DNA from: Arthrobacter sp. V1I7
Lineage (GTDB): Bacteria > Actinomycetota > Actinomycetes > Actinomycetales > Micrococcaceae
Reading direction: 5' to 3'
DNA length: 64,000 nucleotides
Assembly: GCF_030817015.1 (NCBI RefSeq)
Contig: NZ_JAUSYS010000001.1
Span: forward strand, 1,054,001 to 1,118,000
Both the position numbers and the translations under genes were made by a program. Positions 26,083 through 34,936 of the stretch are shown here, piece after piece. Every line of letters begins with the position of its first letter. Within the stretch, counting starts at the first letter, position 1. The notes beneath the pieces were generated by a model. The model saw only the letters and a list, made by a program, of their open reading frames with translations. It was not told the DNA's origin and did no database searches.

Positions 26083-26762
26083 TGGCCGGCGCTTCGGGCC
26101 GCCCGGCCGGTAACCGGACCCCCACACCGGCAGCCCTGGCGGCTGTCCCGCTGACCACGCCCGAGGGCGCACCCGTGGAGGTGCGGCGCTCGGCCCGCCG
26201 TCGCCGGACGGTTGCCGCCTTCTGGGAAAACGGTACCGCCGTGGTCGCCATACCCGCGTCCTTCACCCGCAATCAGGAGCGTGAGTGGGTGCACCGGATG
26301 CTGGAGAAGCTCCGGCTTCAGGGGGAGCGGGGAGCCCCAGCCGCCGGCAAGCGGCGTCCGCGCAGCGATGCCGCCCTGGCCGGCCACGCCGCGGAGCTGT
26401 CAGCAAAATACTTCAGCGGCCGCGCCGTGCCGTCGTCGGTCCGCTGGGTCGGCAACCAGAACTCACGGTGGGGATCGGCGACACCCTCGGACGGAAGCAT
26501 CCGTCTCTCCGACAAGCTCCGTTCCATGCCGCAGTGGGTCATTGACTATGTGCTACTCCACGAACTGGCCCACCTGCTCGTGGCCGGCCACAACGCCGCG
26601 TTCTGGCGGCTGTTGGAGGCCTACTCCGACACGGAACGCGCCAAGGCCTTCCTGGAAGGCGTTTCCTTCGCGACCTCGCGCGGCCTCGCGCCGGGCGGCG
26701 ACTCCGGTGACGGCGGCTGGAATGACACGGACGACGTCGACGACGCGGCCGGGATCGGCTGA
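26082..26762 (+). CDS. YgjP-like zinc metallopeptidase (DUF45/M48-type)
   Basis: 226 residues; ATG overlaps the uvrD2 stop by one base, so the pair is probably one transcript. The C-terminal half carries the family signature: SSVRWVGNQNSRWGSATPSDGSIRLSDKLRSMPQWVIDYVLLHELAHLLVAGHNAAFW, with the HELAH zinc-binding motif (two His and the catalytic Glu) and the downstream HNAAFW providing the third histidine. The N-terminal VRRSARRRRTVAAFWENGTAVVAIPASFT is the usual YgjP beta region. Natural substrates of this family are unknown; it is often found beside helicase genes in actinobacteria, which is the only functional hint. Confidence 0.85.
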   Translation: MAGASGRPAGNRTPTPAALAAVPLTTPEGAPVEVRRSARRRRTVAAFWENGTAVVAIPASFTRNQEREWVHRMLEKLRLQGERGAPAAGKRRPRSDAALAGHAAELSAKYFSGRAVPSSVRWVGNQNSRWGSATPSDGSIRLSDKLRSMPQWVIDYVLLHELAHLLVAGHNAAFWRLLEAYSDTERAKAFLEGVSFATSRGLAPGGDSGDGGWNDTDDVDDAAGIG

Positions 26763-26801
26763 CGGCAGCAACGTCGGCGGCCACGCCTGGCGCCGGATGC
26801 C

Positions 26802-26840
26802 GAAAAGCCCCGGCGGAAACCGGAGTTCCCACCGGGGCCT
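26802..26840 (-). terminator. Terminator of the zincin-like gene
   Basis: Read on the minus strand, arms CCCCGGTGG and CCGCCGGGG form a nine-pair stem (one T-G) with a 12-base loop, followed by CTTTTC. The polarity of the T run fits the minus-strand gene ending at 26886. Confidence 0.6.
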
Positions 26841-26885
26841 GCGAACGCCTCCGCCCGGTCCTGCTGATGGAGGGTTTGCGGGCTG

Positions 26886-28334
26886 CTAAGACTTGGGGCT
26901 TTCGCCGTCTCCGGGATCTTCGTCCGGGCCGCGATCCTGGGACCCGGGTTCTCCGGACTCACCCTCGGCCGGCGAACCGCCCTCGGGTTCGTCGAAGCCG
27001 CCGCTCAGCAGTTTCTGCAGCGCGTCGTCCACCTCGGTGTCGGACGCTTCGGCAAGCTGGCGGCGGCCGCTGAAGCCCTGCGGATCGTCCAGGTCCTCCG
27101 CGGTGGGAAGCAGATCAGGGTGCTGCCAGATTGCGTCCCGGCCCTCGGCGCCGCGTTCCTCCTTCAGGAAGGCCCACAATGTGGCGGCTTCCCGGAGCCG
27201 ACGCGGACGAAGCTCCAGGCCGACGAGGGAGGAGAAGGCATGTTCGGCCGGGCCTCCGGTGGCACGGCGCCGCCGGACGGTCTCGCGGAGGGCCCCGGCC
27301 GAGGGCAGCAGCTTCTTGGTGGCAGCCCAGGAAAGCTCATCAACCCAGCCCTCCACCAGGGCGAGGGCCGTCTCCAGCTTCTCCAGCGCTTGTTCCTGCG
27401 CCGGCGTGCGCTGCGGCATGAAGACACCCTGGGAGAGCGCCTCCTGGATGCCCTCGGGATTGCTGGGGTCCAGCTCCCTGGCGAGCTCCTCGATCCGGGA
27501 TGTGTCGATGTGGATGCCGCGGGCGTAGGCCTCGATCGCGCCGAGCAGGTGGCCGCGGAGCCAGGGTACCTGCACGAACAGCCGGGCGTGGGCCGCCTCG
27601 CGGACGGCCAGGAACAGCCGGATGTCGTTCTCGGGCAGGCCGAGGCCTTCCCCGAATTTCGCCACATTCGAGGGCAGCAGCGCCATTTCGAGGTCCGCCA
27701 GGGGAACCCCGATGTCCGTGGAGCTGACGACTTCAGCGGAGAGGGCGCCGATGGCCTGACCCAGCTGCATGCCGAAAATCGCCCCGCCCATGTTCTGCAG
27801 CATCGACGAGGCGCCGCCCATCATGGACTTCATCTCTTCGGGCATCTGTTCGGTCATTGCGGAGGAAAGCGCGTTCGCGATGCTGTTGGCGACCGGTTCG
27901 GTCAGCCGCTTCCACGTCCCCAGAGTCTCCTCGACCCATTCTGCCCGGGACCATGCCCGGCCGATCAGCCCGGTGGCAGGCAACCCGGTGACCTGGTCGA
28001 GCCAGAGCTCGGCGAGGCGCAGGGCCTCGTCGACCTCACGGGTCTGCCGGGCCGTGACGGAGGGGTCGGAACCGCTCGCGGCCACCCGCCGGGCGTTTTC
28101 ATGCGCGAGCTGCCAGTTGACCGGCCCTTCTGAGGTGGCGCTCATCATCGCCTGGACCTGCGAGAACATCTGGGCGAGGAGATTCGGGTCATCGGGGAGC
28201 CCGGCCGCCTTGGCGAGTTCCGCGGGGTCGATATTTCCCATGCCCTGGCCGCCCATCAGGTTCTTCAGCATTTCTGCCAGCGGATCCTTGGGTTCCTCGT
28301 CACCATTGGATGGATTGAGTGGGTTGGAGGTCAT
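26886..28334 (-). CDS. Zincin-like metalloprotease-family protein (TIGR03624/PF10103 type)
   Basis: 482 residues. Family blocks recognisable: LAKAAGLPDDPNLLAQMFSQVQ near the N-terminus, PVNWQLAHENAR, MLQNMGGAIFGMQLGQAIGALSAEVV, then VREAAHARLFVQVPWL at about residues 245-260, IDTSRIEELARELDPSNPEGIQEAL, and LALVEGWVDELSWAA with the conserved EGW. The HExxH-like motif lacks its first histidine (REAAH), as is usual for this family, so proteolytic activity is uncertain. Tails at both ends are Glu/Asp/Gly-rich. Actinobacterial relatives are annotated as zinc-dependent metalloprotease or as associated with coenzyme F420; neither is testable here. Divergent from the PDZ-protease gene; its ATG follows GGCGGGATC. 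Confidence 0.82.
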   Translation of the reverse strand: MTSNPLNPSNGDEEPKDPLAEMLKNLMGGQGMGNIDPAELAKAAGLPDDPNLLAQMFSQVQAMMSATSEGPVNWQLAHENARRVAASGSDPSVTARQTREVDEALRLAELWLDQVTGLPATGLIGRAWSRAEWVEETLGTWKRLTEPVANSIANALSSAMTEQMPEEMKSMMGGASSMLQNMGGAIFGMQLGQAIGALSAEVVSSTDIGVPLADLEMALLPSNVAKFGEGLGLPENDIRLFLAVREAAHARLFVQVPWLRGHLLGAIEAYARGIHIDTSRIEELARELDPSNPEGIQEALSQGVFMPQRTPAQEQALEKLETALALVEGWVDELSWAATKKLLPSAGALRETVRRRRATGGPAEHAFSSLVGLELRPRRLREAATLWAFLKEERGAEGRDAIWQHPDLLPTAEDLDDPQGFSGRRQLAEASDTEVDDALQKLLSGGFDEPEGGSPAEGESGEPGSQDRGPDEDPGDGESPKS

Positions 28335-28577
28335 GATCCCGCCGATCGTCGGTGTGGCTTCTTCTCAACTTCACGGTACCCCGCGGCGAGAGGGGCTGTC
28401 TGCCGAAAGTGTGCCCCGTTCGCTCTAGGCAAAGACTCCGTTCGCCGCGCCGTTCCGGCGGGTGAGCGCGTAGTGTTAGAGGCTGGAATATTTGCAGGCG
28501 GCAGCCGCCGCTGCGGCGGCGGTGCGCTGTCCACGGGTTCCGCAGGGTCCCGGGCGCCGGCACGGAGAGGTCCTTCT

Positions 28578-29743
28578 TTGACGATTACCCAGGGCGAGCA
28601 GCCCGCCAGCGATCCAGCGGCCGGCCAGGCGCGGGGCCGCAGGGCGTTCCTCGGTGGACCGCGGGGGCCCCGCATCCGCGCGCCCCGCAACAGGGACAAA
28701 CGGTCCTCCGCCATGCTCGTCTCGGGCCTTCTCGCGCTGGGGCTGGGCATCACTGCGGTGAGCCTGCCCGTCCCGTACGTCGTGGAATCGCCCGGCCCAA
28801 CGTTCAACACCCTCGGCGATGACAACGGCAAGCCCGTCATCAGCATCACCGGGCATGAAAGTTTTCCCGCCATGGGCAACCTTGACCTCACGACCGTCTA
28901 CGTCGACGGCGGCCCGAACGGGCCCGTCAGTGTCTTCGAAGCGTTCTCGGCCTGGCTGGACGGCACCAAGGCCGTGCACCCGGAGGAACTGGTCTCTTCC
29001 CCAAGGGCGTGACCAAGGAGCAGTCCCAGCAGGAGAGTGCCGTCGCGATGACCACGTCGCAGGAAAATGCCGTCGCCTCGGCGCTCAAGGAACTCAACAT
29101 CCCGTTCGAGCAGAAGATGCGGGTCGCGGGCGTCCCGGAGGACTCCGCCTCCAGCGGCAAGCTGCAGGAAGGCGATGTGCTCGTCGCCATCAACGACAAG
29201 CCGATCACCGCGCTGAGTGTCGTCCAGGCGGAACTTGCCGCGGGCAACGGGGCTCCGGTGACGGTCGCCGTCGACCGGGCGGGCACCCGCATTCCGGTCG
29301 CCATCACTCCTGCCAAGGCCGCCACCGGGCGGTTCATCCTCGGCGTGATGCTGCAGTACGAGTTCACGTTCCCCTTCGATGTCAAGATCTCACTCGAAAA
29401 GGTCGGCGGTCCCAGCGCAGGGATGATGTTCGCCCTCGGGATCGTTGACAGGGTCACACCCGGGGATCTGACCGGCGGCAAGCACATCGCGGGAACCGGA
29501 ACCATCACCCCCGACGGTGCCGTCGGCCCGATTGGCGGCGTCGCCCAGAAAATGTACGGCGCCCGGTCCGGCGGGGCCACCCTGTTCCTGGCGCCCTCCG
29601 CCAACTGCGATGAGGTGACCGGGCACATTCCGGCCGGTCTGCAGGTGGTCAAGGTGGAGAATCTGGCCGAGGCGAGGAAAGCCGTCGAACTGGCGGCGTC
29701 GGGCGCCGACACATCCGGGCTTCCCGCCTGTTCCAGCAACTAG
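28578..29743 (+). pseudogene. PDZ-domain Lon-type (S16) membrane protease, frameshifted at about 28993-29000
   Basis: Two adjacent frames together make a YlbL/Rv3194c-type protein: a short N-terminal cytoplasmic part, one transmembrane segment (MLVSGLLALGLGITAVSLPV) and the VPYVVESPGPTFNTLG block in frame 3, then from 29009 a PDZ domain (LQEGDVLVAINDKPITALSVVQAEL) and a Lon-type protease domain in frame 2. The catalytic Ser is in GGPSAGMMFALG and the Lys in IGGVAQKMYG. The first frame stops at 29012 just after PEELVSSPRA. The family continues PEEL-[VL]-FPKGVTKEQ here, so the break lies in TCTCTTCCCC: two extra bases (a TC duplication) or one missing base. TTG 28578 with GGAGAGG upstream is the likely start. 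Because the rest is clean, a sequencing error is as likely as a real lesion. Confidence 0.8.
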
Positions 29744-29847
29744 ACTGGCACCGGAACTAAGATCCGCTGCCACTCGTGGCACCTATGACGGTATTCCCGC
29801 CCTGCCGGCGGGCCGCTGTCGTACAATGCAGCAACAACGTGGCTTGA

Positions 29848-29891
29848 CCCGCACCGACTGATAACTAAACCCGCACCGACTGATAACTAAA
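29848..29891 (+). repeat. Perfect 22-base tandem duplication upstream of the UPF0182 gene
   Basis: A 22-base unit beginning CCCGCACCGACTGATAACTA occurs twice without a gap (29848-29869 and 29870-29891), 35 bases before the TTG start at 29926. A TTGACC box overlaps its left edge (29844-29849) and TACAAT lies at 29822-29827, so it sits in the promoter or leader region. Confidence 0.85.
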
Positions 29892-29925
29892 CCAGCAACT
29901 GACGACCAGCTATGAGGTACCGAGT

Positions 29926-32900
29926 TTGTCCCGTCCCGCCAGCACCGTCCCGCCCGGAAGACCGCAGACACGACGAAGCGCATTGACGCCGACGTTGATC
30001 GTCGTTGCCTTGATCGTGGTCGGGTTCATCTTCTTCGCCAATGTCTGGACGGACGTCCTCTGGTACCAGCAGCTTGGCTTCTTCGAAGTCTTCCTGGCCG
30101 AAAACCTGGCGCGCATCGCGATCTTCCTGGCCGGCTTTGTCATGATGTTCACCGCGGTGTTCTTCGCCATCCGGATTGCCTACCACGCGCGGCCGGTCTA
30201 CGCCCCGGATTCGGATATCCGGGACAACCTTAACCGCTACCAGGTCCAGCTGGAGCCCGTCCGCCGCGTCGTCATGGTGGGGCTCCCGGTCCTGTTCGGC
30301 CTCTTCGCCGGCAGTGCCGCCGCGAGCCAGTGGCAGAAGGTGCTGCTGTTCCTGAACCAGGAGCCCTTCGGCAAGAACGACCCGCAGTTCGGCATGGACA
30401 TCAGCTTCTACCTGATGACGCTGCCGTTCTTCGGCTTCATCACCGGCTTCCTGATCAGCGTCACCATTATCGCCGGTCTCGCCGGCATCCTCACGCACTA
30501 CCTCTACGGCAGCATCCGGATCATGGAACGCGGCATCTTCACCAGCCGGGCCGCCCAGATCCACCTGGCAGTCACCGGTGCGGCGTTCCTGCTGCTGCTC
30601 GGCGTGAACTTCTGGCTGGACCGCTTCTCAGCGGTGCAGAATAACGGCGGACGGTGGGCCGGTGCGTTGTACACGGACGTCAACGCCGTCATCCCGACCA
30701 AGTCCATCCTGGCCGTCGCCGCGGCCCTCGTCGCCGTGCTCTTCGTCGTCGCTGCCGTGATCGGCAAGTGGCGGCTGCCTGTGATCGGTACCGCGATGCT
30801 CGTGATCACCTCGATCCTGGCCGGCGGCGTGTACCCCTGGGTGATCCAGCAGTTCCAGGTCCGTCCCTCGGAGCAGACGCTGGAGAAGCCGTTCATCGAA
30901 CGCAACATCAACATGACCAGGGACGCCTACGGCCTGGATAAAATCCAGGAAAAGCGGTACAACGCCACGACGAACGCCGCCACGGGCGCCCTGGCGGCGG
31001 ACGCCGAGACCACCGCCAACATCCGTCTGCTGGACCCGAACCTGATCTCCGATGCGTTCTCGCAGCTGGAGCAGTACCGGCCCTACTATCAGTTCCCCAG
31101 CGCCCTGAACGTGGACCGCTATGAGGTGGACGGCAAGATCCAGGACACGGTCATTGCTGTCCGTGAGCTCAACCCCGACGGCCTGGCCACCAATCAGCAG
31201 TCCTGGCTGAACCGCCACGTGGTCTACACCCACGGTTACGGCGTTGTTGCCGCCAAGGGCAACAAGTTCACCGCCGACGGCAAGCCGGACTTCCTGCAGG
31301 CCGGCATCCCGTCCACCGGTGTGCTCGGCAATGACTCCACGTACCAGCCGCGGATCTACTTCGGCGAAGACTCGCCCGAGTACTCCATCGTCGGCGCTCC
31401 GGACGGCGCCCCGCACCGCGAGCAGGACCGCCCGGCCGGCAAGGAAGGGGACGCGGAAACGCAGTACACCTTCACCGGCAACGGCGGCCCCAACGTCGGC
31501 ACCTTCTTCAACAAGATCCTCTACGCGATCAAGTTCCAGTCCTCGGACCTGCTGCTCTCCGACGGTGTGAACGCCGAATCCCAGGTCCTCTACGACCGCG
31601 ACCCCCGGGACCGCGTCGAGAAAGTCGCCCCGTACCTGACGGTGGACGGCAACGCGTACCCGGCCGTGGTGGACGGCAGGGTGAAGTGGATCGTGGACGG
31701 CTACACCACGAGCCAGTACTACCCATACTCCCAGCAGGAACAGCTGTCCGCGGCCACCACCGACTCGCAGACGACGGCGGGCCGGACCGTGGCTCTGCCG
31801 AACAGCTCGGTGAACTACATCCGCAACTCGGTCAAGGCCACGGTGGACGCCTACGACGGCTCCGTGACGCTCTATGCCTGGGACGACCAGGACCCGGTGC
31901 TCAAGGCCTGGCAGAACGTCTTCCCGACCTCGCTGAAGCCGTTCTCGGAAATGTCCGGCGCGCTCATGAGCCACGTCCGCTACCCCGAGGACCTGTTCAA
32001 GGTCCAGCGCGAACTTCTGGGCCGCTACCACGTCACCCAGCCGGATAACTTCTACACGAACAACGACGCGTGGAGCGTGCCCAACGACCCCACCGTCCAG
32101 GACGAGGTCAAGCAGCCGCCGTTCTACATGTCGCTGAAGATGCCTGACCAGGAGAAGCCGGCCTTCCAGCTGACCTCATCCTTCATTCCGCAGGTGGTCA
32201 ACGGAACCGCCCGCAACGTGCTCTACGGCTTCCTGGCCGCGGACTCCGACGCCGGCAACCAGAAGGGCGTGAAGGCGGAGAGCTACGGCCAGCTGCGGCT
32301 CCTGCAGATCCCACCGGAAGCCCAGGTGCCCGGCCCGGGCCAGGCGCAGAACAAGTTCAACTCGGACCCGACGGTCTCGCAGGCACTGAACCTGCTGCGC
32401 CAGGGTGCGTCCGCCGTGCTCAACGGCAACCTGCTGACGCTCCCGGTCGGCGGCGGCCTGCTGTACGTCCAGCCCGTCTATCTGCGTTCCACCGGTGAGA
32501 CCTCCTACCCCACGCTGCAGCGCGTGCTGGTGGCGTTTGGCGACAAGATCGGATTCGCTCCGACGCTGGACGCGGCGCTGAACCAGTTGTTCGGCGGCGA
32601 TTCGGGCGCCACGGCCGGTGACTCGGCGAACAATGGCCAGACTCCGGCGGTCACCCCGCCGGACGGTGCCGCGCCGCCGGCCACCGGAACCGTTGACGCG
32701 AGGGCGGAACTGAAGGCTGCGCTGGACGAAGCCAATGCAGCGATCAGGGCAGGCCAGGAAGCCCTCGCCAGGGGCGACTTCGCGGCTTACGGTGACCAGC
32801 AGAGGAGGCTCTCCGCGGCCTTGCAGAAGGCGATCGACGCCGAGGCCAAGCTCGCGGCGGCTCCTGCCCCGGCGCCCGCGGCCACCCCGACGACCGCCCC

Positions 32901-32934
32901 GACGGCAACCCCGGCCCCCACGCCAAGCAGCTGA
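29926..32934 (+). CDS. UPF0182 family integral membrane protein
   Basis: 1002 residues; function of the family is unknown. The N-terminal third is membrane-embedded with about seven hydrophobic helices (for example [79 protein letters not shown]). A large extracytoplasmic domain follows, with conserved UPF0182 blocks such as [61 protein letters not shown] and [20 protein letters not shown]. The C-terminal ~120 residues are Ala/Pro/Thr-rich with a helical stretch. TTG 29926 with GAGG eight bases upstream is the start. Neighbouring order (zincin, PDZ-Lon, UPF0182) is the one I associate with Arthrobacter-type genomes. Confidence 0.92.
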   Translation: MSRPASTVPPGRPQTRRSALTPTLIVVALIVVGFIFFANVWTDVLWYQQLGFFEVFLAENLARIAIFLAGFVMMFTAVFFAIRIAYHARPVYAPDSDIRDNLNRYQVQLEPVRRVVMVGLPVLFGLFAGSAAASQWQKVLLFLNQEPFGKNDPQFGMDISFYLMTLPFFGFITGFLISVTIIAGLAGILTHYLYGSIRIMERGIFTSRAAQIHLAVTGAAFLLLLGVNFWLDRFSAVQNNGGRWAGALYTDVNAVIPTKSILAVAAALVAVLFVVAAVIGKWRLPVIGTAMLVITSILAGGVYPWVIQQFQVRPSEQTLEKPFIERNINMTRDAYGLDKIQEKRYNATTNAATGALAADAETTANIRLLDPNLISDAFSQLEQYRPYYQFPSALNVDRYEVDGKIQDTVIAVRELNPDGLATNQQSWLNRHVVYTHGYGVVAAKGNKFTADGKPDFLQAGIPSTGVLGNDSTYQPRIYFGEDSPEYSIVGAPDGAPHREQDRPAGKEGDAETQYTFTGNGGPNVGTFFNKILYAIKFQSSDLLLSDGVNAESQVLYDRDPRDRVEKVAPYLTVDGNAYPAVVDGRVKWIVDGYTTSQYYPYSQQEQLSAATTDSQTTAGRTVALPNSSVNYIRNSVKATVDAYDGSVTLYAWDDQDPVLKAWQNVFPTSLKPFSEMSGALMSHVRYPEDLFKVQRELLGRYHVTQPDNFYTNNDAWSVPNDPTVQDEVKQPPFYMSLKMPDQEKPAFQLTSSFIPQVVNGTARNVLYGFLAADSDAGNQKGVKAESYGQLRLLQIPPEAQVPGPGQAQNKFNSDPTVSQALNLLRQGASAVLNGNLLTLPVGGGLLYVQPVYLRSTGETSYPTLQRVLVAFGDKIGFAPTLDAALNQLFGGDSGATAGDSANNGQTPAVTPPDGAAPPATGTVDARAELKAALDEANAAIRAGQEALARGDFAAYGDQQRRLSAALQKAIDAEAKLAAAPAPAPAATPTTAPTATPAPTPSS

Positions 32935-32958
32935 CCCGAAGGACCTGAACGGCGCCTG

Positions 32959-32997
32959 AAAGCCGGGCCCTGCTCCACTGGAGTGGGCCCGGCTTTT
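32959..32997 (+). terminator. Rho-independent terminator after the UPF0182 gene
   Basis: Arms AAGCCGGGCCC and GGGCCCGGCTT, with further pairing of CTCCA/TGGAG in the loop, followed by TTTT. Confidence 0.85.
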
Positions 32998-33068
32998 GCA
33001 TGCGAGATGCAGATCACGCCACCTCGATTTGGCCTCAAGTTCACCGGCAGGTAGAGTTGATCTTGCGA

Positions 33069-33142
33069 CGCGGGGTGGAGCAGTTCGGTAGCTCGCTGGG
33101 CTCATAACCCAGAGGTCACAGGTTCAAATCCTGTCCCCGCAA
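33069..33142 (+). tRNA. Initiator tRNA-Met (CAT), copy 1
   Basis: Full cloverleaf: acceptor CGCGGGG/CCCCGCA, D arm GAGC...GCTC, anticodon arm CTGGG-CTCATAA-CCCAG and T arm ACAGG-TTCAAAT-CCTGT. Two initiator hallmarks are visible: the unpaired C1/A72 at the acceptor end and three consecutive G-C pairs in the anticodon stem. CCA is not encoded. Confidence 0.96.
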
Positions 33143-33154
33143 CTGAAGAAGACG

Positions 33155-33184
33155 GCCCGGAATGCTGGAAACAGTGTTCCGGGC
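33155..33184 (+). terminator. Hairpin after initiator tRNA copy 1
   Basis: Arms GCCCGGAA and TTCCGGGC enclose CTG-GAAA-CAG, giving a near-continuous stem with a GAAA tetraloop. The following TCTCTGCTTTAA is only weakly T-rich. Confidence 0.65.
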
Positions 33185-33336
33185 TCTCTGCTTTAAGCCC
33201 GGCCCGTGGCTTCCGGACGCCGGACGCCGGGTGCGATGCCGGATGCCGGACGCCGGACGATGCGTGCGGGGCGCCGGGTGCGGTGCCGGGTAGTGGTCGG
33301 GAGTCCCGGCAAAGTAGGGTATTGTTGATCAAGCGA

Positions 33337-33410
33337 CGCGGGGTGGAGCAGTTCGGTAGCTCGCTGGGCTCATAACCCAGAGGTCACAGGTTCAAATCCT
33401 GTCCCCGCAA
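33337..33410 (+). tRNA. Initiator tRNA-Met (CAT), copy 2
   Basis: Identical over all 74 bases to the copy starting 268 bases upstream, and the identity extends a few bases on each side (GCGA before, CTGAAGAAGA after). The same initiator hallmarks apply. The spacer between the copies (33185-33336) is a GC-rich run of CCGGACGCCGGATG-like short repeats with no gene. Confidence 0.96.
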
Positions 33411-33419
33411 CTGAAGAAG

Positions 33420-33461
33420 AATAAGAAAGGCCCGGATCTGACGATCCGGGCCTTTCTTATT
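33420..33461. terminator. Strong bidirectional terminator after initiator tRNA copy 2
   Basis: Nineteen-pair perfect stem (arms begin AATAAGAAAGGCCCGGATC) with a TGAC loop; T-rich on the right arm for the plus strand and on the left arm for the minus strand. Confidence 0.92.
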
Positions 33462-33542
33462 GTCCAGAGTCTTATTGTCCCGTGGCAGCCTGTTTGTCCC
33501 GATGAACAGTCCGGGCTCAGCCGTCCTCGCCCAACAACGGAG

Positions 33543-33860
33543 CCTGAATAGTCCAGCTGGGCGTCCAGTCCGGAGAATTCCGGAAGGTAGCGGCGCAGGT
33601 AGCGGCCCTCGGCGTCGAACTTCTCTCTTTGCCTGACCGGATTGAATATGCGGAAGTAGGGTGAGGCGCCGGGGCCCGCTACCCTCTGGGGGGCAGCGCC
33701 CAGCTCTCCAGGGACTCACTGCCGGCGGCTGTCCGGAGGAGTCCGTGGCCGGTGGCGGGAGCCGCCCGGGGCGTCCAGCGGAAGCCGGGGCCCGCTACCC
33801 GTAAAGAGAGGCCTTCCAGAAGGCGTGAAGACCTTGTAGTGCACCGCCAAGCGGACGCAC
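33543..33860 (-). pseudogene. phr: Degenerate DNA photolyase (deoxyribodipyrimidine photolyase) remnant
   Basis: Two photolyase signatures survive on the minus strand. Near 33834-33810 the frame reads YKVFTP and, after a one-base shift, FWKAS, matching the YKVFTPFWKAW end of the antenna domain. About 130 bases further on, [16 protein letters not shown] (33684-33635) is followed by [19 protein letters not shown], the C-terminal FAD-domain end that normally reads [18 protein letters not shown]. Almost the whole FAD-binding domain between them is missing and the frame is broken, so no active enzyme can be made. A 17-base direct repeat (GCCGGGGCCCGCTACCC at 33668 and 33784) lies inside the remnant and may mark the deletion. 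The assignment rests on my recognition of family motifs. Confidence 0.75.
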
Positions 33861-34039
33861 TCCGGGGGAGGCCCCTGCACTGCCCGGCACGGCCCCTGCA
33901 CAGTACTGCCCGGCACGGCCCGGCACGGCATGGCACGGCAGAGGCCGGGTCCGCTGAACGTTCAGGAGACCCGGCCTCGGTGACCGGCGTGAGGGGCTGG
34001 CCGGTGGGCGGGAGGTGGGCGGCAGCTTTGCCGATCGGC
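33861..34039. other. Gene-free GC-rich spacer with CCCGGCACGG repeats
   Basis: Between the photolyase remnant and pspA. It contains repeated CCCGGCACGG/GGCACGGC units (about 33888-33945) and an out-of-phase GC-rich stretch; no coding sequence or RNA is recognised. The part from 33462 to 33542 also shows nothing beyond the remnant's decayed 3' end. Confidence 0.6.
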
Positions 34040-34825
34040 CTACAGCTTGTCGAAGTCGGCTTCCTCGACGGTGGATGGGGCCCGTTTGCCCTCGCCGGCG
34101 CCAATGGCGGCGGGGGAGCCGCCGGACTTCAGCGCGGCGAGCCGTGCTTCGATCTCGCTCTGCTCGCCGAGATCCTCAAGCGAGTTGAACTGCGCATCCA
34201 GGCTGGAGGCGGAGAGCTCCTGCTGGCCCCGGACCTTTGCTTCTTCGCGGCGGATCTTCTCCTCGAAGCGGCCCACCTCCGACGTGGGATCCATGAAGTC
34301 GATGCTCTTGAGGGCATCGTGCACCTGGGACTGCGCCGCGGCAGTCTTGGAGCGGGCCACCAGCTGGTTGCGCTTGCTGGTGAGCTCGTTGAGCTTTCCC
34401 TTCATCTGGTCGAGGCCGTGCTTGAGCTTGTCCACGACCTCGCTCTGGGAGGCAATGCTCGGCTCGGCGGCCTTCGCTTCGTTCTCCGACGCCATCTGCC
34501 GCTGCAGTGCGACCTTGGCGAGATTGTCGAACTTTTCGGCGTCGGTGGCGTCGCCGTTGGCGCGGTACTCGTCGGCCTTGCGGGACGCGGCGAGGGCCTT
34601 CCTGCCCCAGTCCTGGGCGTTCTTGATGTCCTCGTTGTAGTCGTCCTGCAGCATGCGCAGATTCCCGATGGTCTGGGCCACCGCGGATTCGGCCTCCGCG
34701 ATGTTGTTCGTATAGTCCCGGACCATCTGGTCCAGCATCTTCTGCGGATCTTCTGCCTGGTCCAGAAGGGAGTTGATGTTCGCCTTCGCCAGCTGCGCCA
34801 TGCGGCCGAAAATGGACTGCTTCAT
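34040..34825 (-). CDS. pspA: PspA/IM30 family protein
   Basis: 261 residues, almost entirely coiled coil, beginning MKQSIFGRMAQLAKANINSLLDQAEDPQKMLDQMVRDYTNNIAEAESAVAQTIG, the PspA/Vipp1 N-terminal signature. PspA proteins oligomerise on stressed membranes and help to hold the proton gradient. The C-terminal 30 residues after the last helix are Gly/Ala/Ser-rich. It lies 111 bases downstream of the secreted TPM-domain gene on the same strand and may be co-transcribed. An odd palindrome (CACTGAA-A-TTCAGTG, 34857-34871) is in the gap. ATG 34825 is preceded by an AGGTAAC-type site. Confidence 0.93.
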   Translation of the reverse strand: MKQSIFGRMAQLAKANINSLLDQAEDPQKMLDQMVRDYTNNIAEAESAVAQTIGNLRMLQDDYNEDIKNAQDWGRKALAASRKADEYRANGDATDAEKFDNLAKVALQRQMASENEAKAAEPSIASQSEVVDKLKHGLDQMKGKLNELTSKRNQLVARSKTAAAQSQVHDALKSIDFMDPTSEVGRFEEKIRREEAKVRGQQELSASSLDAQFNSLEDLGEQSEIEARLAALKSGGSPAAIGAGEGKRAPSTVEEADFDKL

Positions 34826-34856
34826 GGTGTTACCTTTCGTCCTGCTCAGTGGTTCC

Positions 34857-34871
34857 CACTGAAATTCAGTG
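34857..34871. promoter_or_regulatory. 15-base palindrome upstream of pspA
   Basis: CACTGAA and TTCAGTG around a central A, 32 bases before the pspA start. It could be an operator or chance; no regulator gene is adjacent. Confidence 0.25.
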
Positions 34872-34936
34872 AACAGTGAATGTGTCGCTTCTTTCCGCCG
34901 GTCGGAGCGTTCCTGCCGGCGCTTGGTCTGTGAGGG

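Noticed and set aside
33185..33336. Short CCGGACGCCGGATG-like repeats between the tRNA genes, considered as a CRISPR or REP element
   Set aside because: Units are short, irregular and without spacers of constant length; it looks like a simple GC-rich slippage tract.
33679..34104. Open frames on both strands over the 33.7-34.1 kb GC-rich region
   Set aside because: Their products are low-complexity Arg/Pro/Gly sequences; only the out-of-frame photolyase pieces have real similarity.
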